NCBI GenBank assembly: GCA_031553875.1
Contig: JAVBKU010000005.1
Span: forward strand, 53,340-117,339
DNA length: 64,000 nt
Origin: JAVBKU01 sp031553875
Lineage (GTDB): Bacteria > Bacteroidota > Bacteroidia > Bacteroidales > Rikenellaceae
Direction of reading: 5' to 3'
The position numbers were made by a program, and so were the translations under genes. The notes below the pieces were generated by a model. It made no database searches. It was given only the letters and a program-made list of their open reading frames with translations, and had not been told where the DNA came from. Each line of letters begins with the position of its first letter. The first letter of the stretch is position 1. Positions 25,162 to 33,742 of this stretch are shown here, piece after piece.

Positions 25162-27468
25162 ATGACAAAGAAGATCCTGGGGCTCATCGTCCCCGTACTA
25201 CTGTTGGCTTCATTAGCCACCGCCCAGAAACCCACAACGCCGCCTCAGAGAACCGACGCCAACATATCCGGCCACGTGATCGACACCGAAACCGGCAAAC
25301 ACATGCCCCACGTGAGCATCACCATCAAAGGCACCACCATAAGCATCCTGACCGACGCCACCGGCCACTACTACCTGAAGAACCTCCCCCTCGGGTCGTT
25401 CACCATCGTCGCCTCGTTTATGGGATACGGAAACTCAGAGATACCGATATCGCTTGTGAAAGGCAAGACCATAGAAGTAGATTTCGATCTCTCGCCCACC
25501 GTAATGAATATGGACGAGATCGTGGTGTCGTCGAACCGCACAGAGGTCAAGCGCAAGGAATCATCCTCTATTGTCAATGTGATGAGTTCCAAAGATTTCG
25601 AGACCACGTCTTCGAACAATATGGCCGAGGCGCTCAACTACCAGCCGGGCCTGAGAGTGGAGTATAATTGCTCCAACTGCAGCGTCCCCCAGCTGAGGAT
25701 CAACGGACTGCAGGGACAGTACTCGCAGATGTTGCTCGACAGCCGCCCCATATTCAGCTCACTGGCCTCCGTTTACGGCCTTGAGCAGCTTCCAGCCAGC
25801 ATGGTCGAACGCGTGGAGGTGATCCGTGGCGGGGGCTCTGCCTTGTTCGGGTCTAATGCTATCGGGGGCGTGGTCAACATCATCACCCGCGAGCCGATAA
25901 GCAACACCGTGTGGCTATCCAACCAGACCGCCTCCATGGACGGCTCCATGGATATAAACACCTCGCTGGGCGGCTCTTTAGTGTCGGACGACTACCGCGC
26001 AGGGGTTTACATCTTCGGTATGATCCGCAGCCGCGAGGAGTACGACCGCAACGGCGACGGCTTCTCCGAGCTCCCCAAGCTCAACACCGAGACCATCGGT
26101 TTCCGCGGCTACTACAAGACCAGCCCCTTCACCAAGCTCACCGCCGAGTACCACCACATCCGCGAATTCCGTCGCGGGGGTAACGATTTCTCAAGCCCCC
26201 CCGATCAGACCGACATCACCGAACAGCTCCGCCACGGCATCAACGGCGGGGGCCTCAAGTTCGACATCTTCTCCAAGAACATGCGCCACAAGGCCAATAT
26301 CTACGCCGGGGCCCAGCATATCGACCGCGACAGCTACTTCGGCACCGACCATAATCCCGACGCCTACGGCCACACCAACGATATGACCATAGTGGGCGGC
26401 GCGCAGTATACCTACTCCTTCCGCAAGCTCTTCTTCATGCCAGCCGACCTCACCGCGGGGGTCGAGTACAACGGCAACAGCCTCGATGACGAGATGCTGG
26501 GCTACGGCCGCCAGATCAATCAGGACGTTAACACTATCGGGGGCTACCTCCAGAACGAATGGCGTAATGAGAAAATGAGCATCCTTTTAGGCGGCCGCCT
26601 CGACAAGAACTCAATGATCGACAACATGGTCTTCTGTCCGAGGGCCACCGTGCGCTACACTCCCTCTGGTCACGCCATACTTCGCGCCAGCTACTCCAGC
26701 GGCTACCGCGCCCCGCAGGCCTACGACGAGGACCTGCACGTGGCGGCCGTGGGCGGCAACGTGGCCATCATCACCCTCGATCCCGACCTCAAGCCCGAGT
26801 ATTCGCACTCGGTGAGCGCCTCGGCCGATCTGTACGAGAAGTTCGGCCCGGTGCAGGCCAACCTGCTTATAGAGGGCTTCTACACCAATCTGAAGGACGT
26901 CTTCACCCTCGTGGAGAACGGCTACGACGGTGAAGGCAACCTGCTCCTGGAGCGTGTCAACGCCTCCGGCGCCGAGGTTTACGGTATCAACGCGGAACTC
27001 AACCTCAGTATAGGCAAGAGGCTGCAGATCAACACAGGCTACACCTACCAGTGGAGCCTCTACAAAGAGGCCCAGAGCTGGAGCAATAACCCCGACATCG
27101 CTCCCCAGCGCCGCATGCTCCGTACGCCCAACAGCTACGGTTACGGTACTGTGAACTACAACCCCTTCAAGACATTCAACCTTTCCGGCACATGCAACTA
27201 TACTGGGAATATGATCGTGCCGCACTACTCCGAGACCTCGGACCTCGACTACCAGACCAGCACGCAGACCTTCTGGGTATTCAGTCTGAAGCTCTCGTAC
27301 GATTTCAAGCTCTCGGCCTCGGCAGTACTCCAACTCAACTGCGGCGTAAAGAATATCACCGACGCCTACCAGCCTGACGTGGATACCGGAGCCAAGAAAG
27401 ACGCGGGCTATATCTACGGCCCCGCCGAGCCCCGCACCTTCTACGGCGGCGTGAAGTTCAGTTTCTAA
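25162..27468 (+). CDS. TonB-dependent outer-membrane receptor
   Basis: A 768-residue receptor: signal peptide (about 1-21), a CarboxypepD_reg-like beta sandwich (about 34-115), the plug domain (about 128-240, with VYGLEQLPASMVERVEVIRGG and GSNAIGGVVNI), and a 22-strand barrel ending in a terminal aromatic residue (VKFSF). The plug contains YNCSNCSVPQLRINGL, a Cys-x2-Cys motif shared by a receptor group found beside His-rich small proteins. Substrate unknown; a metal complex is a reasonable guess. It needs TonB/ExbBD, present in this window. Confidence 0.92.
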   Translation: MTKKILGLIVPVLLLASLATAQKPTTPPQRTDANISGHVIDTETGKHMPHVSITIKGTTISILTDATGHYYLKNLPLGSFTIVASFMGYGNSEIPISLVKGKTIEVDFDLSPTVMNMDEIVVSSNRTEVKRKESSSIVNVMSSKDFETTSSNNMAEALNYQPGLRVEYNCSNCSVPQLRINGLQGQYSQMLLDSRPIFSSLASVYGLEQLPASMVERVEVIRGGGSALFGSNAIGGVVNIITREPISNTVWLSNQTASMDGSMDINTSLGGSLVSDDYRAGVYIFGMIRSREEYDRNGDGFSELPKLNTETIGFRGYYKTSPFTKLTAEYHHIREFRRGGNDFSSPPDQTDITEQLRHGINGGGLKFDIFSKNMRHKANIYAGAQHIDRDSYFGTDHNPDAYGHTNDMTIVGGAQYTYSFRKLFFMPADLTAGVEYNGNSLDDEMLGYGRQINQDVNTIGGYLQNEWRNEKMSILLGGRLDKNSMIDNMVFCPRATVRYTPSGHAILRASYSSGYRAPQAYDEDLHVAAVGGNVAIITLDPDLKPEYSHSVSASADLYEKFGPVQANLLIEGFYTNLKDVFTLVENGYDGEGNLLLERVNASGAEVYGINAELNLSIGKRLQINTGYTYQWSLYKEAQSWSNNPDIAPQRRMLRTPNSYGYGTVNYNPFKTFNLSGTCNYTGNMIVPHYSETSDLDYQTSTQTFWVFSLKLSYDFKLSASAVLQLNCGVKNITDAYQPDVDTGAKKDAGYIYGPAEPRTFYGGVKFSF

Positions 27469-27564
27469 TTATGTAACTTGATTACTTTTAGCGGCATACC
27501 CCTACCGTTCCCTCCCCTACGGTAAGGTGGGATCTAATGTATTAGAATGGCGGTATACCACGTT

Positions 27565-27646
27565 AACGAGTGTTTTGTATGGGCGAGCCGTGGTGGAAGA
27601 CCGAATGCGCATGCGCTCGGCGGCCCGCCCATACGAAACGCTCGTT
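27565..27646. terminator. Long imperfect hairpin between convergent receptor and barrel genes
   Basis: About 21 bases starting AACGAG (27565) pair with 21 bases ending CTCGTT (27646), broken only by two T-G type pairs; the inner arms GTATGGGCG/CGCCCATAC are perfect. The loop of about 40 bases has its own small palindrome GCGCATGCGC. It overlaps the stop of the minus-strand barrel gene, and probably terminates both convergent genes. Confidence 0.6.
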
Positions 27647-28292
27647 AGAACCTCACGCCCATACCGATCTGCAGCACTCGGTTCATGGCTTTGACGTCCC
27701 CAGGGCTATCCGTTATTATTTTGGTCAGCCCCAGGTTGTAGCGTGCGTTCACCTCGATCATTTTGGTGATCCGGTAGCTCGCGCCCATGCCCAGGCTGAG
27801 GTCGAACGTGTCGTAGGTGTCGGCAGGGATGTTCCTCGTTTCGTCGATATCGTTGTCAGCTATGGTGCCGTCGATCTTAGCCTTGGCGCTCGTGACGAAG
27901 CCGAACTGGGGCCCCAGCTCGATCGAAAGTTTCTCGATGGGGTAGAATTTCACCAGCAGGGGGATGTTGATGTAGTCGAGCTTGTAAGTGATCTTCGCAT
28001 CGAAGGCGCCGCCCAGGCCAGGGCCCACCTTCAGCTTGCCGCCCTGCCTCGAGTATACGGCTTCGAGCTGCAGGCCTATGAGCTTGCCGAAGCGGTACTC
28101 GGCGAAGGCGCCTGCGTAGAAGTTGGGATATAGCGGGGCTTTCACGTCGAACGGAGCTCCTTGGAAATCATCCTTCAAGTTGGTAATGGTGGAGAGGTTG
28201 AGCCCCGCCTTGGCGCCCCAGGAGAATCCTTTCTGTGCGAAAGTGGCGGTGGTGAGCAGCATGGCTGCGATGATCAGGGTAAATTTTTTCAT
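27645..28292 (-). CDS. Outer-membrane beta-barrel protein (PorT/OMP_b-brl type)
   Basis: A 215-residue barrel protein with a signal peptide (about 1-19, TATFAQ), GxKAGLNLS at the mature start, alternating hydrophobic beta strands throughout and a terminal phenylalanine (GMGVRF). It matches the small eight-stranded porin-like barrels abundant in Bacteroidota. Specific function unknown. Confidence 0.85.
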   Translation of the reverse strand: MKKFTLIIAAMLLTTATFAQKGFSWGAKAGLNLSTITNLKDDFQGAPFDVKAPLYPNFYAGAFAEYRFGKLIGLQLEAVYSRQGGKLKVGPGLGGAFDAKITYKLDYINIPLLVKFYPIEKLSIELGPQFGFVTSAKAKIDGTIADNDIDETRNIPADTYDTFDLSLGMGASYRITKMIEVNARYNLGLTKIITDSPGDVKAMNRVLQIGMGVRF

Positions 28293-28417
28293 AAGGTTTA
28301 GATTTAAGTTTGTGATCGCGGAGCTGCCTCCACGGCGCCTCCGATACGTCTAATTTAGATAAAATTTATTTAACCACAATAGTTTATCGGGATAAATCGA
28401 CTTTGTGTCAGACTATT

Positions 28418-28440
28418 GCCTCCTGGCTAAAACAGGAGGC
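28418..28440. repeat. GCCTCCTG hairpin in the barrel/hydrolase gap
   Basis: GCCTCCTG (28418-28425) pairs with CAGGAGGC (28433-28440). The gap 28293-28652 otherwise has only the promoter at 28572; a 70-codon frame at 28405 looks non-coding. Confidence 0.45.
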
Positions 28441-28571
28441 GGGCCCCATCGGGTACAAAATATCATAGTGTTAATGGATTCCGATAATCGCGGTACAGTT
28501 TTGAATCCGCCGGACTCACGTTTTATAGGTATTTGGCCGGGGTCACTGGGTGAATCCAGCCAAAAACTTAT

Positions 28572-28579
28572 TATATTTG
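28572..28579 (+). promoter_or_regulatory. Bacteroidota -7 box for the serine hydrolase
   Basis: TATATTTG, a full TAnnTTTG match, 73 bases before the ATG at 28653. Confidence 0.6.
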
Positions 28580-28652
28580 CACTAGGAAATAGGGATGCTC
28601 CGGCACAGTTCAGATAAACACGGCCCTGTTTTATAAGTTTTAACCTCGTCCG

Positions 28653-29984
28653 ATGAGTTCATTCCGCAAATACGCTTATCTTTTCGTTGTGGTCGTTACC
28701 GCTGTGGCCTTCGCCGCGGTTATGCATCACTCCCTCGGTAAGAGCGGCGACTACAGACCCGTTAAGGCCGCGGGAAAAGAGGCGATCGACGAAGAGCCCG
28801 TGATGCTCAACAGCGTCATCTCCAACAACCTCTCCGAACTGCCTGAGACATTCCGCCTCGACCGCGCCGTGGAGTCGTTCATGAGAAAATGGGAGATCGT
28901 GGGCGCCTCGCTGGCCATAATGAAGGACGACAGGCTTATCTACTGTAAAGGTTACGGCTACGCCGACCTCCACGACAGCATCCAAACGCAACCCTCACAC
29001 CTGTTCCGCATAGCTTCCGTGTCGAAGCTCATCACCGCCGTGGCCGTGATGAGGCTGGTCGAAGACGGGCGGCTAACGCTGGGCTCCAGAGTTTTCGGCC
29101 CGCTGGGTATTCTCAATCACCCGGATTTTCTCGATATCCACGACCACAGGATGGAGGACATCACCGTCGAGGACCTGCTCCGCCACCGCAGCGGCTTCTC
29201 CTCGCGCTCGGGCGACCCCATGTTCAACTCCGAACTTATAGGCCGCACGGTGGGCCACGCCCCCCCGTTTACGACCGAAGAAGTGGTGCGCTACGCCTCC
29301 CAGTGTAAGCTTCGCACCGTTCCCGGCGATAAGTTCTCATATTCCAACCTGGGTTATGTGGTACTCTCGGCGGTGGTCGCCAGGGCCGCAGGCATGGAGT
29401 ACGAACAATACGTGCAGCAATATGTATTAAACCCGGCAGGATGCCACGATATGCATCTGGCGGGCAACTACCACTGCGATAGATTCCCCAATGAGGTGTG
29501 CTACTACGAGCCCGACACCCGCGAGCTGGTCGACGACGTGTGCGGCGGGGCGGGGATGGTGCCCAAGTGCTATGGGGGCAACAACGTGAGGCTTCTGGGC
29601 GGGGCCGGCGGGTGGGTCGCCTCCGCGCCCGAGATATTGCGCTTCGTGGCCTCTATCGACGGCGACCCTGCCATTCCCGACATCCTGAGCCGCAGATCCA
29701 TAAGATACATGACCGACTACCACGAAGATATAGCCCCCATAGGCTGGAGCCGGAGCACCGAGTACGGCGACTGGACGCGCACAGGGTCGATGTCGGGCAC
29801 CAGCGCCCTGCTCAAGAGGCAGAGCGACGGCTTCACGTGGTTCCTCATAACCAACACCAGCTCATGGCGCGGCTGGAGGCTCACAAGGGTGATGCACAAC
29901 GCCATACGCGACGCATTCGAACACATCGAGGAGTGGCCCGACAGGGATATGTTCTCTCCCTCGGACATCAGGGCTATGAATTAA
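28653..29984 (+). CDS. Serine hydrolase of the class C beta-lactamase fold
   Basis: A 443-residue envelope protein. An N-terminal helix (about 7-26) anchors or exports it; the hydrolase domain runs from about 66 to 430. Active-site motifs are S122-V-S-K125 (FRIASVSKL) and Y230-S-N232 (SYSNLGY). Such enzymes are usually D,D-peptidases or esterases; resistance should not be assumed. It ends just before feoAB, with a 15-base gap, so they may be one transcript. Confidence 0.88.
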   Translation: MSSFRKYAYLFVVVVTAVAFAAVMHHSLGKSGDYRPVKAAGKEAIDEEPVMLNSVISNNLSELPETFRLDRAVESFMRKWEIVGASLAIMKDDRLIYCKGYGYADLHDSIQTQPSHLFRIASVSKLITAVAVMRLVEDGRLTLGSRVFGPLGILNHPDFLDIHDHRMEDITVEDLLRHRSGFSSRSGDPMFNSELIGRTVGHAPPFTTEEVVRYASQCKLRTVPGDKFSYSNLGYVVLSAVVARAAGMEYEQYVQQYVLNPAGCHDMHLAGNYHCDRFPNEVCYYEPDTRELVDDVCGGAGMVPKCYGGNNVRLLGGAGGWVASAPEILRFVASIDGDPAIPDILSRRSIRYMTDYHEDIAPIGWSRSTEYGDWTRTGSMSGTSALLKRQSDGFTWFLITNTSSWRGWRLTRVMHNAIRDAFEHIEEWPDRDMFSPSDIRAMN

Positions 29985-29999
29985 TTTTAGGGACAGGAC

Positions 30000-32381
30000 T
30001 TGGAAGAGGTAGGGCAGATAAGCAAGCTTTCGCAGCTGGACTCCGGCGAGGATGGCGTCATAGTCAAGGTGATGGGCCACGGCTCGTTCCGCAAGCGCAT
30101 CACCGAGATGGGTTTCGTGCGGGGCAAGAAGGTGCGCGTGGTGAAGCGGGCCCCAATGCTCGACCCCATAGAGTACGAGATCATGGGCACGCATGTGGCC
30201 CTGCGCCGCAGCGAGGCTGACATGATCATGGTGGCCACGGGCGAAGGCGCGGAAAACGGCGCTCCCGGCCCCGATTACGGCGAATTGTCCCTGCCCGACG
30301 AGGCAGCCGCACACCCCCACACCGCGGGCAATATCATCAACATAGCCCTCGTTGGCAACCCCAACTGCGGTAAGACCTCGCTGTTCAACGTGATGTCAGG
30401 GGCCAAGGAACACGTGGGCAACTACAGCGGCGTAACCGTCAGCTCCAAGACGCAGACCATAGTCTACAAGGGTTACACCATCAATATCTCCGATCTCCCC
30501 GGCACCTACTCGCTCACCGAGTACACTCCCGAGGAGCTCTACGTGCGCAGCCACCTCTCCGACCAGCTTCCCGACGTGGTCATAAACGTGGTGAGCGCCT
30601 CGAATCTTGAGCGCAACCTCTACCTCACCACCCAGCTTATAGACATGAACCTGAGGGTGGTCATAGCCCTCAACATGTACGACGAGTTGAAGGCCTCGCA
30701 CTCCAAGCTCGACTACGGGGCGCTGGGACACATGATAGGTATCCCCATGGCACCCACCACCGCCACCCGCGGAAAGGGCATCACGGAGCTGCTGGACAAG
30801 GTCATAGACGTATTCGAGGAGCGCGATACCGCCGCCCGCCACGTGCATGTGAACTACGGCACCGACACCGAGCGCGCCATACTCATGCTCCAGGACGAGA
30901 TATGGAAGAACAAGGACATCACCGCCCGCTTCTCCTCGCGTTACCTGGCCCTCAAACTCCTTGAGAATAACCGCCAGGGATTCGAGATACTACGCGAGGT
31001 GCCCAATATCGACACCATCCGCGCCATTACCAGACAGGAGCGCGCCCGCCTCGAGAAACTCATGGGTGAACCTGTGGAAATAGCCATCGCCGACGCCAAG
31101 TACGCCTTTATCGCGGGCGCGCTGAGCGAGACGTACGTCCCCGGCAAGGACTCCAAGCAACTGCGCAGTTCGCGTATCGACGGCATACTCACCAACCGCT
31201 ACTTGGGCCTTCCCATCTTCTTCATATTCATGTGGGTGATGTTCCAGACCACATTCTCGCTGGGCCAATACCCCGCCGACTGGATCGGGATGGGCGTGGG
31301 GGCGTTGAGCTCATGGCTCGGGGGGCTGATCTCCGACCCCATGCTGCGCGACCTCATCGTGGGAGGTATCATAAACGGCATGGGAGGGGTGCTGGTCTTT
31401 TTGCCCAACATCCTGATACTCTTCTTCTTCATATCCATCATGGAGGACTCCGGCTACATGGCCCGCACGGCCTTTATCATGGACAGGGCGATGCACAAGA
31501 TAGGCCTCCACGGCAAGTCGTTCATTCCGCTGTTGATGGGATTCGGGTGCAACGTGCCCGCTATCATGGCCACCCGCACGCTCCAGAGCCGTAAGGATCG
31601 AGTACTTACCATGCTCATCATCCCCTTTATGTCGTGCAGCGCGCGCCTGCCGGTGTTCATCCTGCTGATATCTACCTTCTTTGTGAAGAACCAGGGGCTC
31701 GTGCTCCTGTCGCTCTATTTTATAGGAATCCTGCTGGCCATCCTCTCGGCCCTGCTGCTGAAGAACACCATTTTCCGCAAACAGGAGGCCCCGTTCGTTA
31801 TGGAGCTGCCATCCTATCGAGTGCCCACCCTGCGAAGCGTGGCCAGCCATATGTGGAATAAGGGGGCGCAATATCTGCGCAAAATAGGGACGGTAATTCT
31901 ACTCGCCTCGATAATAATCTGGGGCCTCGGCTACTTCCCTCTCAGGGACGGCGAGCCGTCGGCCGAGCGCCTCGAGCACTCCTACATAGGCCGGATAGGC
32001 CACGCGATAGAGCCGATCGTGCGCCCGATGGGATTCGACTGGAGGATCGGCGCGAGCCTCGTATCGGGCCTGGCCGCCAAGGAGATCGTGGTGAGCAGCA
32101 TGGCCGTGATAAGCCACAGCGACGACGACGTGGAATCCCTCGGCGAAACCCTCCGCAAGCAGACCTACACCTCAGGCCCACGGCAGGGCGAGAAGGTCTA
32201 CACGCCACTTGTGGCCTATGCGCTGATGGTCTTCATCCTGCTCTACTTCCCGTGTATCGGGGTTATCGCCACCATCCGCAAGGAGGCGGGCGGAGGCTGG
32301 GCGGCCTTCACGGTGTTCTACACCACAGCCGTGGCATGGTTAATGTCGTTTGTGGTCTACCAGATAGGGTCTTTGCTGTAA
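30000..32381 (+). CDS. feoB: Fused FeoA-FeoB ferrous iron transporter
   Basis: A 793-residue fusion. An SH3-like FeoA domain (about 7-80, MGHGSFRKRITEMGF) is joined by a linker to FeoB: G domain with G1 GNPNCGKTS at 119-127 and G3 DLPGTYSL, then a membrane part with Gate motifs containing GFGCNVPAIMATRT and CSARLPVF. It imports Fe2+ across the inner membrane. The start appears to be TTG at 30000, preceded by AGGGACAGG; an in-frame stop at 29988 leaves no upstream ATG, and the next ATG would cut the FeoA domain. Confidence 0.94.
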   Translation: MEEVGQISKLSQLDSGEDGVIVKVMGHGSFRKRITEMGFVRGKKVRVVKRAPMLDPIEYEIMGTHVALRRSEADMIMVATGEGAENGAPGPDYGELSLPDEAAAHPHTAGNIINIALVGNPNCGKTSLFNVMSGAKEHVGNYSGVTVSSKTQTIVYKGYTINISDLPGTYSLTEYTPEELYVRSHLSDQLPDVVINVVSASNLERNLYLTTQLIDMNLRVVIALNMYDELKASHSKLDYGALGHMIGIPMAPTTATRGKGITELLDKVIDVFEERDTAARHVHVNYGTDTERAILMLQDEIWKNKDITARFSSRYLALKLLENNRQGFEILREVPNIDTIRAITRQERARLEKLMGEPVEIAIADAKYAFIAGALSETYVPGKDSKQLRSSRIDGILTNRYLGLPIFFIFMWVMFQTTFSLGQYPADWIGMGVGALSSWLGGLISDPMLRDLIVGGIINGMGGVLVFLPNILILFFFISIMEDSGYMARTAFIMDRAMHKIGLHGKSFIPLLMGFGCNVPAIMATRTLQSRKDRVLTMLIIPFMSCSARLPVFILLISTFFVKNQGLVLLSLYFIGILLAILSALLLKNTIFRKQEAPFVMELPSYRVPTLRSVASHMWNKGAQYLRKIGTVILLASIIIWGLGYFPLRDGEPSAERLEHSYIGRIGHAIEPIVRPMGFDWRIGASLVSGLAAKEIVVSSMAVISHSDDDVESLGETLRKQTYTSGPRQGEKVYTPLVAYALMVFILLYFPCIGVIATIRKEAGGGWAAFTVFYTTAVAWLMSFVVYQIGSLL

Positions 32382-32406
32382 CCCTCCGGCATATAACACC
32401 CTCGTT

Positions 32407-32610
32407 ATGACAGGCAATACGATAGCATATATTATCATCGCAGTCGCCGTTGCGGCGGCTGTGGTTATGTTTGTCGTTAAGTTGTGCAGGCTATCAGGTA
32501 AGTGTGGATGCGGAGGCGACAGGGTCGACGCATGCGAGTGTGACACTTGCGACACCGGCTACTCCTGCGACGGATGCCCGCTGAAAGAGGGGTGTGGTAA
32601 GAAGCCTTAG
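32407..32610 (+). CDS. FeoB-associated Cys-rich membrane protein
   Basis: A 67-residue protein: one membrane helix (about 6-25) and a tail with nine cysteines after it (CRLSGKCGCGG, CECDTC, CDGCPLKEGC). It matches the small Cys-rich proteins that follow feoB in many anaerobes. The cysteines could bind iron or zinc; the function is not established. It begins 26 bases after feoAB. Confidence 0.88.
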   Translation: MTGNTIAYIIIAVAVAAAVVMFVVKLCRLSGKCGCGGDRVDACECDTCDTGYSCDGCPLKEGCGKKP

Positions 32611-32693
32611 AATCTGGGCAAGGTTTAGACGAGAAATGACTGACGTGAGTTTAGCGAAGCTACTCAATTCATCATTACATGTTTATATCCAGA

Positions 32694-32789
32694 CCGTAGC
32701 CAGCGATGGGATGAAATAGGCCGTCAAGGCACTCTTTCAGCCCTTCGCCGAGGGTGGCTACGGGCTGAGGCTTGCTTAGCAAGCCTAAA
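32694..32789. repeat. Cluster of hairpins after the feo operon
   Basis: An outer pair CCGTAGCCA/TGGCTACGG (about 32694 and 32763), CAGCCC/GGGCTG (32741-32770), and a perfect hairpin GGCTTGC-TTA-GCAAGCC near 32771-32788. None has a convincing T-run. They lie between convergent genes and probably end both transcripts or belong to the palindromic repeat background. Confidence 0.45.
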
Positions 32790-32807
32790 TCAAAGTCACA
32801 AATCCCC

Positions 32808-33674
32808 CTACTTCATCCTCGAAAATCCGGCCATTTCCCCTGCGGTCAAGGCCCTGTCGAACACGGCCAGGCCGCCGATACGGCCGAGAAAGAAGTTCCC
32901 CATCCCGCTCTTGAGAAGTACCGCCCCCACCGTAAAATCCGACCCGTTGTCGCCCATCCCGTCGGGAAAGTAGTACGGGTTCTTACTTTGACGCAGCCCG
33001 TCGGGACAGCCCTCGAAACCCTTTGTATGGTCGATCAACTCCGCTTCACGGGCCTCGAACACGCCGTCGACGTAGGAGCGGATATACTCCCCGTCATATG
33101 TGAATCCCACGCAGTACCAACGGCCCATTTCGATCTTCTGCGGGCTGGCCGAATAATCTATCGAATAAGGGAACGGAGGCGTGGGACGACCCGTGCGGGA
33201 TATGTGGCCGCACACCTGATCGGCGCCGTTATAGTGGGGCAGCGACACGAACAGGCCGTACTGCCGTTTACCGCCGTCCTGATACTCGTTCCACATACCG
33301 CCTATAAAACCGTTCTGGCGCCCCGTCCTGTATACCCAGGCCAGTACCGTCACCCCCGGCGAAGTGATATTCAACGCCCCCACCTCGGAGTTAGGCAGCG
33401 AGAGGTAGCTCTTACCCTCCATCAGCAGCGACCGTCCCGACAGGGGGCCGCCCTCCACACTCTTCACCTCTCCGCCCGTTTCCGCAAGAGGGAACTCGTC
33501 CCGCCCCACGGCCTTGCGGGCCTGGCCGGCAGGCTCTGCAAAGTCCCACAATGCCACGAGCGAAGGACAATTCTTAATGGCCTTCAACGTCGACGGCTCG
33601 ACCTTATCCGCCGCCCATGCCCTGCCGCACAAAAGAGCGCAAAGCGCCGATATAATAATTTTCATTCTGTTCAT
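32808..33674 (-). CDS. Secreted LamG/concanavalin-like protein
   Basis: A 288-residue exported protein with a signal peptide ending AWAAD at about residue 22. The mature part is one jelly-roll (concanavalin/LamG type) domain, shown by ALWDFAEPAG, VTVLAWVYRTG, MGRWYCVGFTYDGEYIRSYVDG and LGRIGGLAVFDRALTAGE, typical for sugar-binding folds. No catalytic residues stand out, so binding rather than cleavage is likely. ATG at 33674 or 33665. Confidence 0.82.
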   Translation of the reverse strand: MNRMKIIISALCALLCGRAWAADKVEPSTLKAIKNCPSLVALWDFAEPAGQARKAVGRDEFPLAETGGEVKSVEGGPLSGRSLLMEGKSYLSLPNSEVGALNITSPGVTVLAWVYRTGRQNGFIGGMWNEYQDGGKRQYGLFVSLPHYNGADQVCGHISRTGRPTPPFPYSIDYSASPQKIEMGRWYCVGFTYDGEYIRSYVDGVFEAREAELIDHTKGFEGCPDGLRQSKNPYYFPDGMGDNGSDFTVGAVLLKSGMGNFFLGRIGGLAVFDRALTAGEMAGFSRMK

Positions 33675-33692
33675 ATTCTTGCCCGGTTTTTG

Positions 33693-33700
33693 TATATTTG
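33693..33700 (+). promoter_or_regulatory. Bacteroidota -7 box for the alcohol dehydrogenase
   Basis: TATATTTG, a full TAnnTTTG match, 42 bases before the ATG at 33743. Confidence 0.65.
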
Positions 33701-33742
33701 GATTCCGGAAGTAAAATTAATCAATCCTAAACATAAATTGCT

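Noticed and set aside
28405..28617. A 70-codon frame after a hairpin in the gap before the serine hydrolase
   Set aside because: It starts with GTG, has no family features, and contains the promoter of the next gene.
28653..29984. Antibiotic-resistance beta-lactamase
   Set aside because: It has only the general SxxK and YxN motifs of the fold with a long membrane start; nothing shows lactam hydrolysis.
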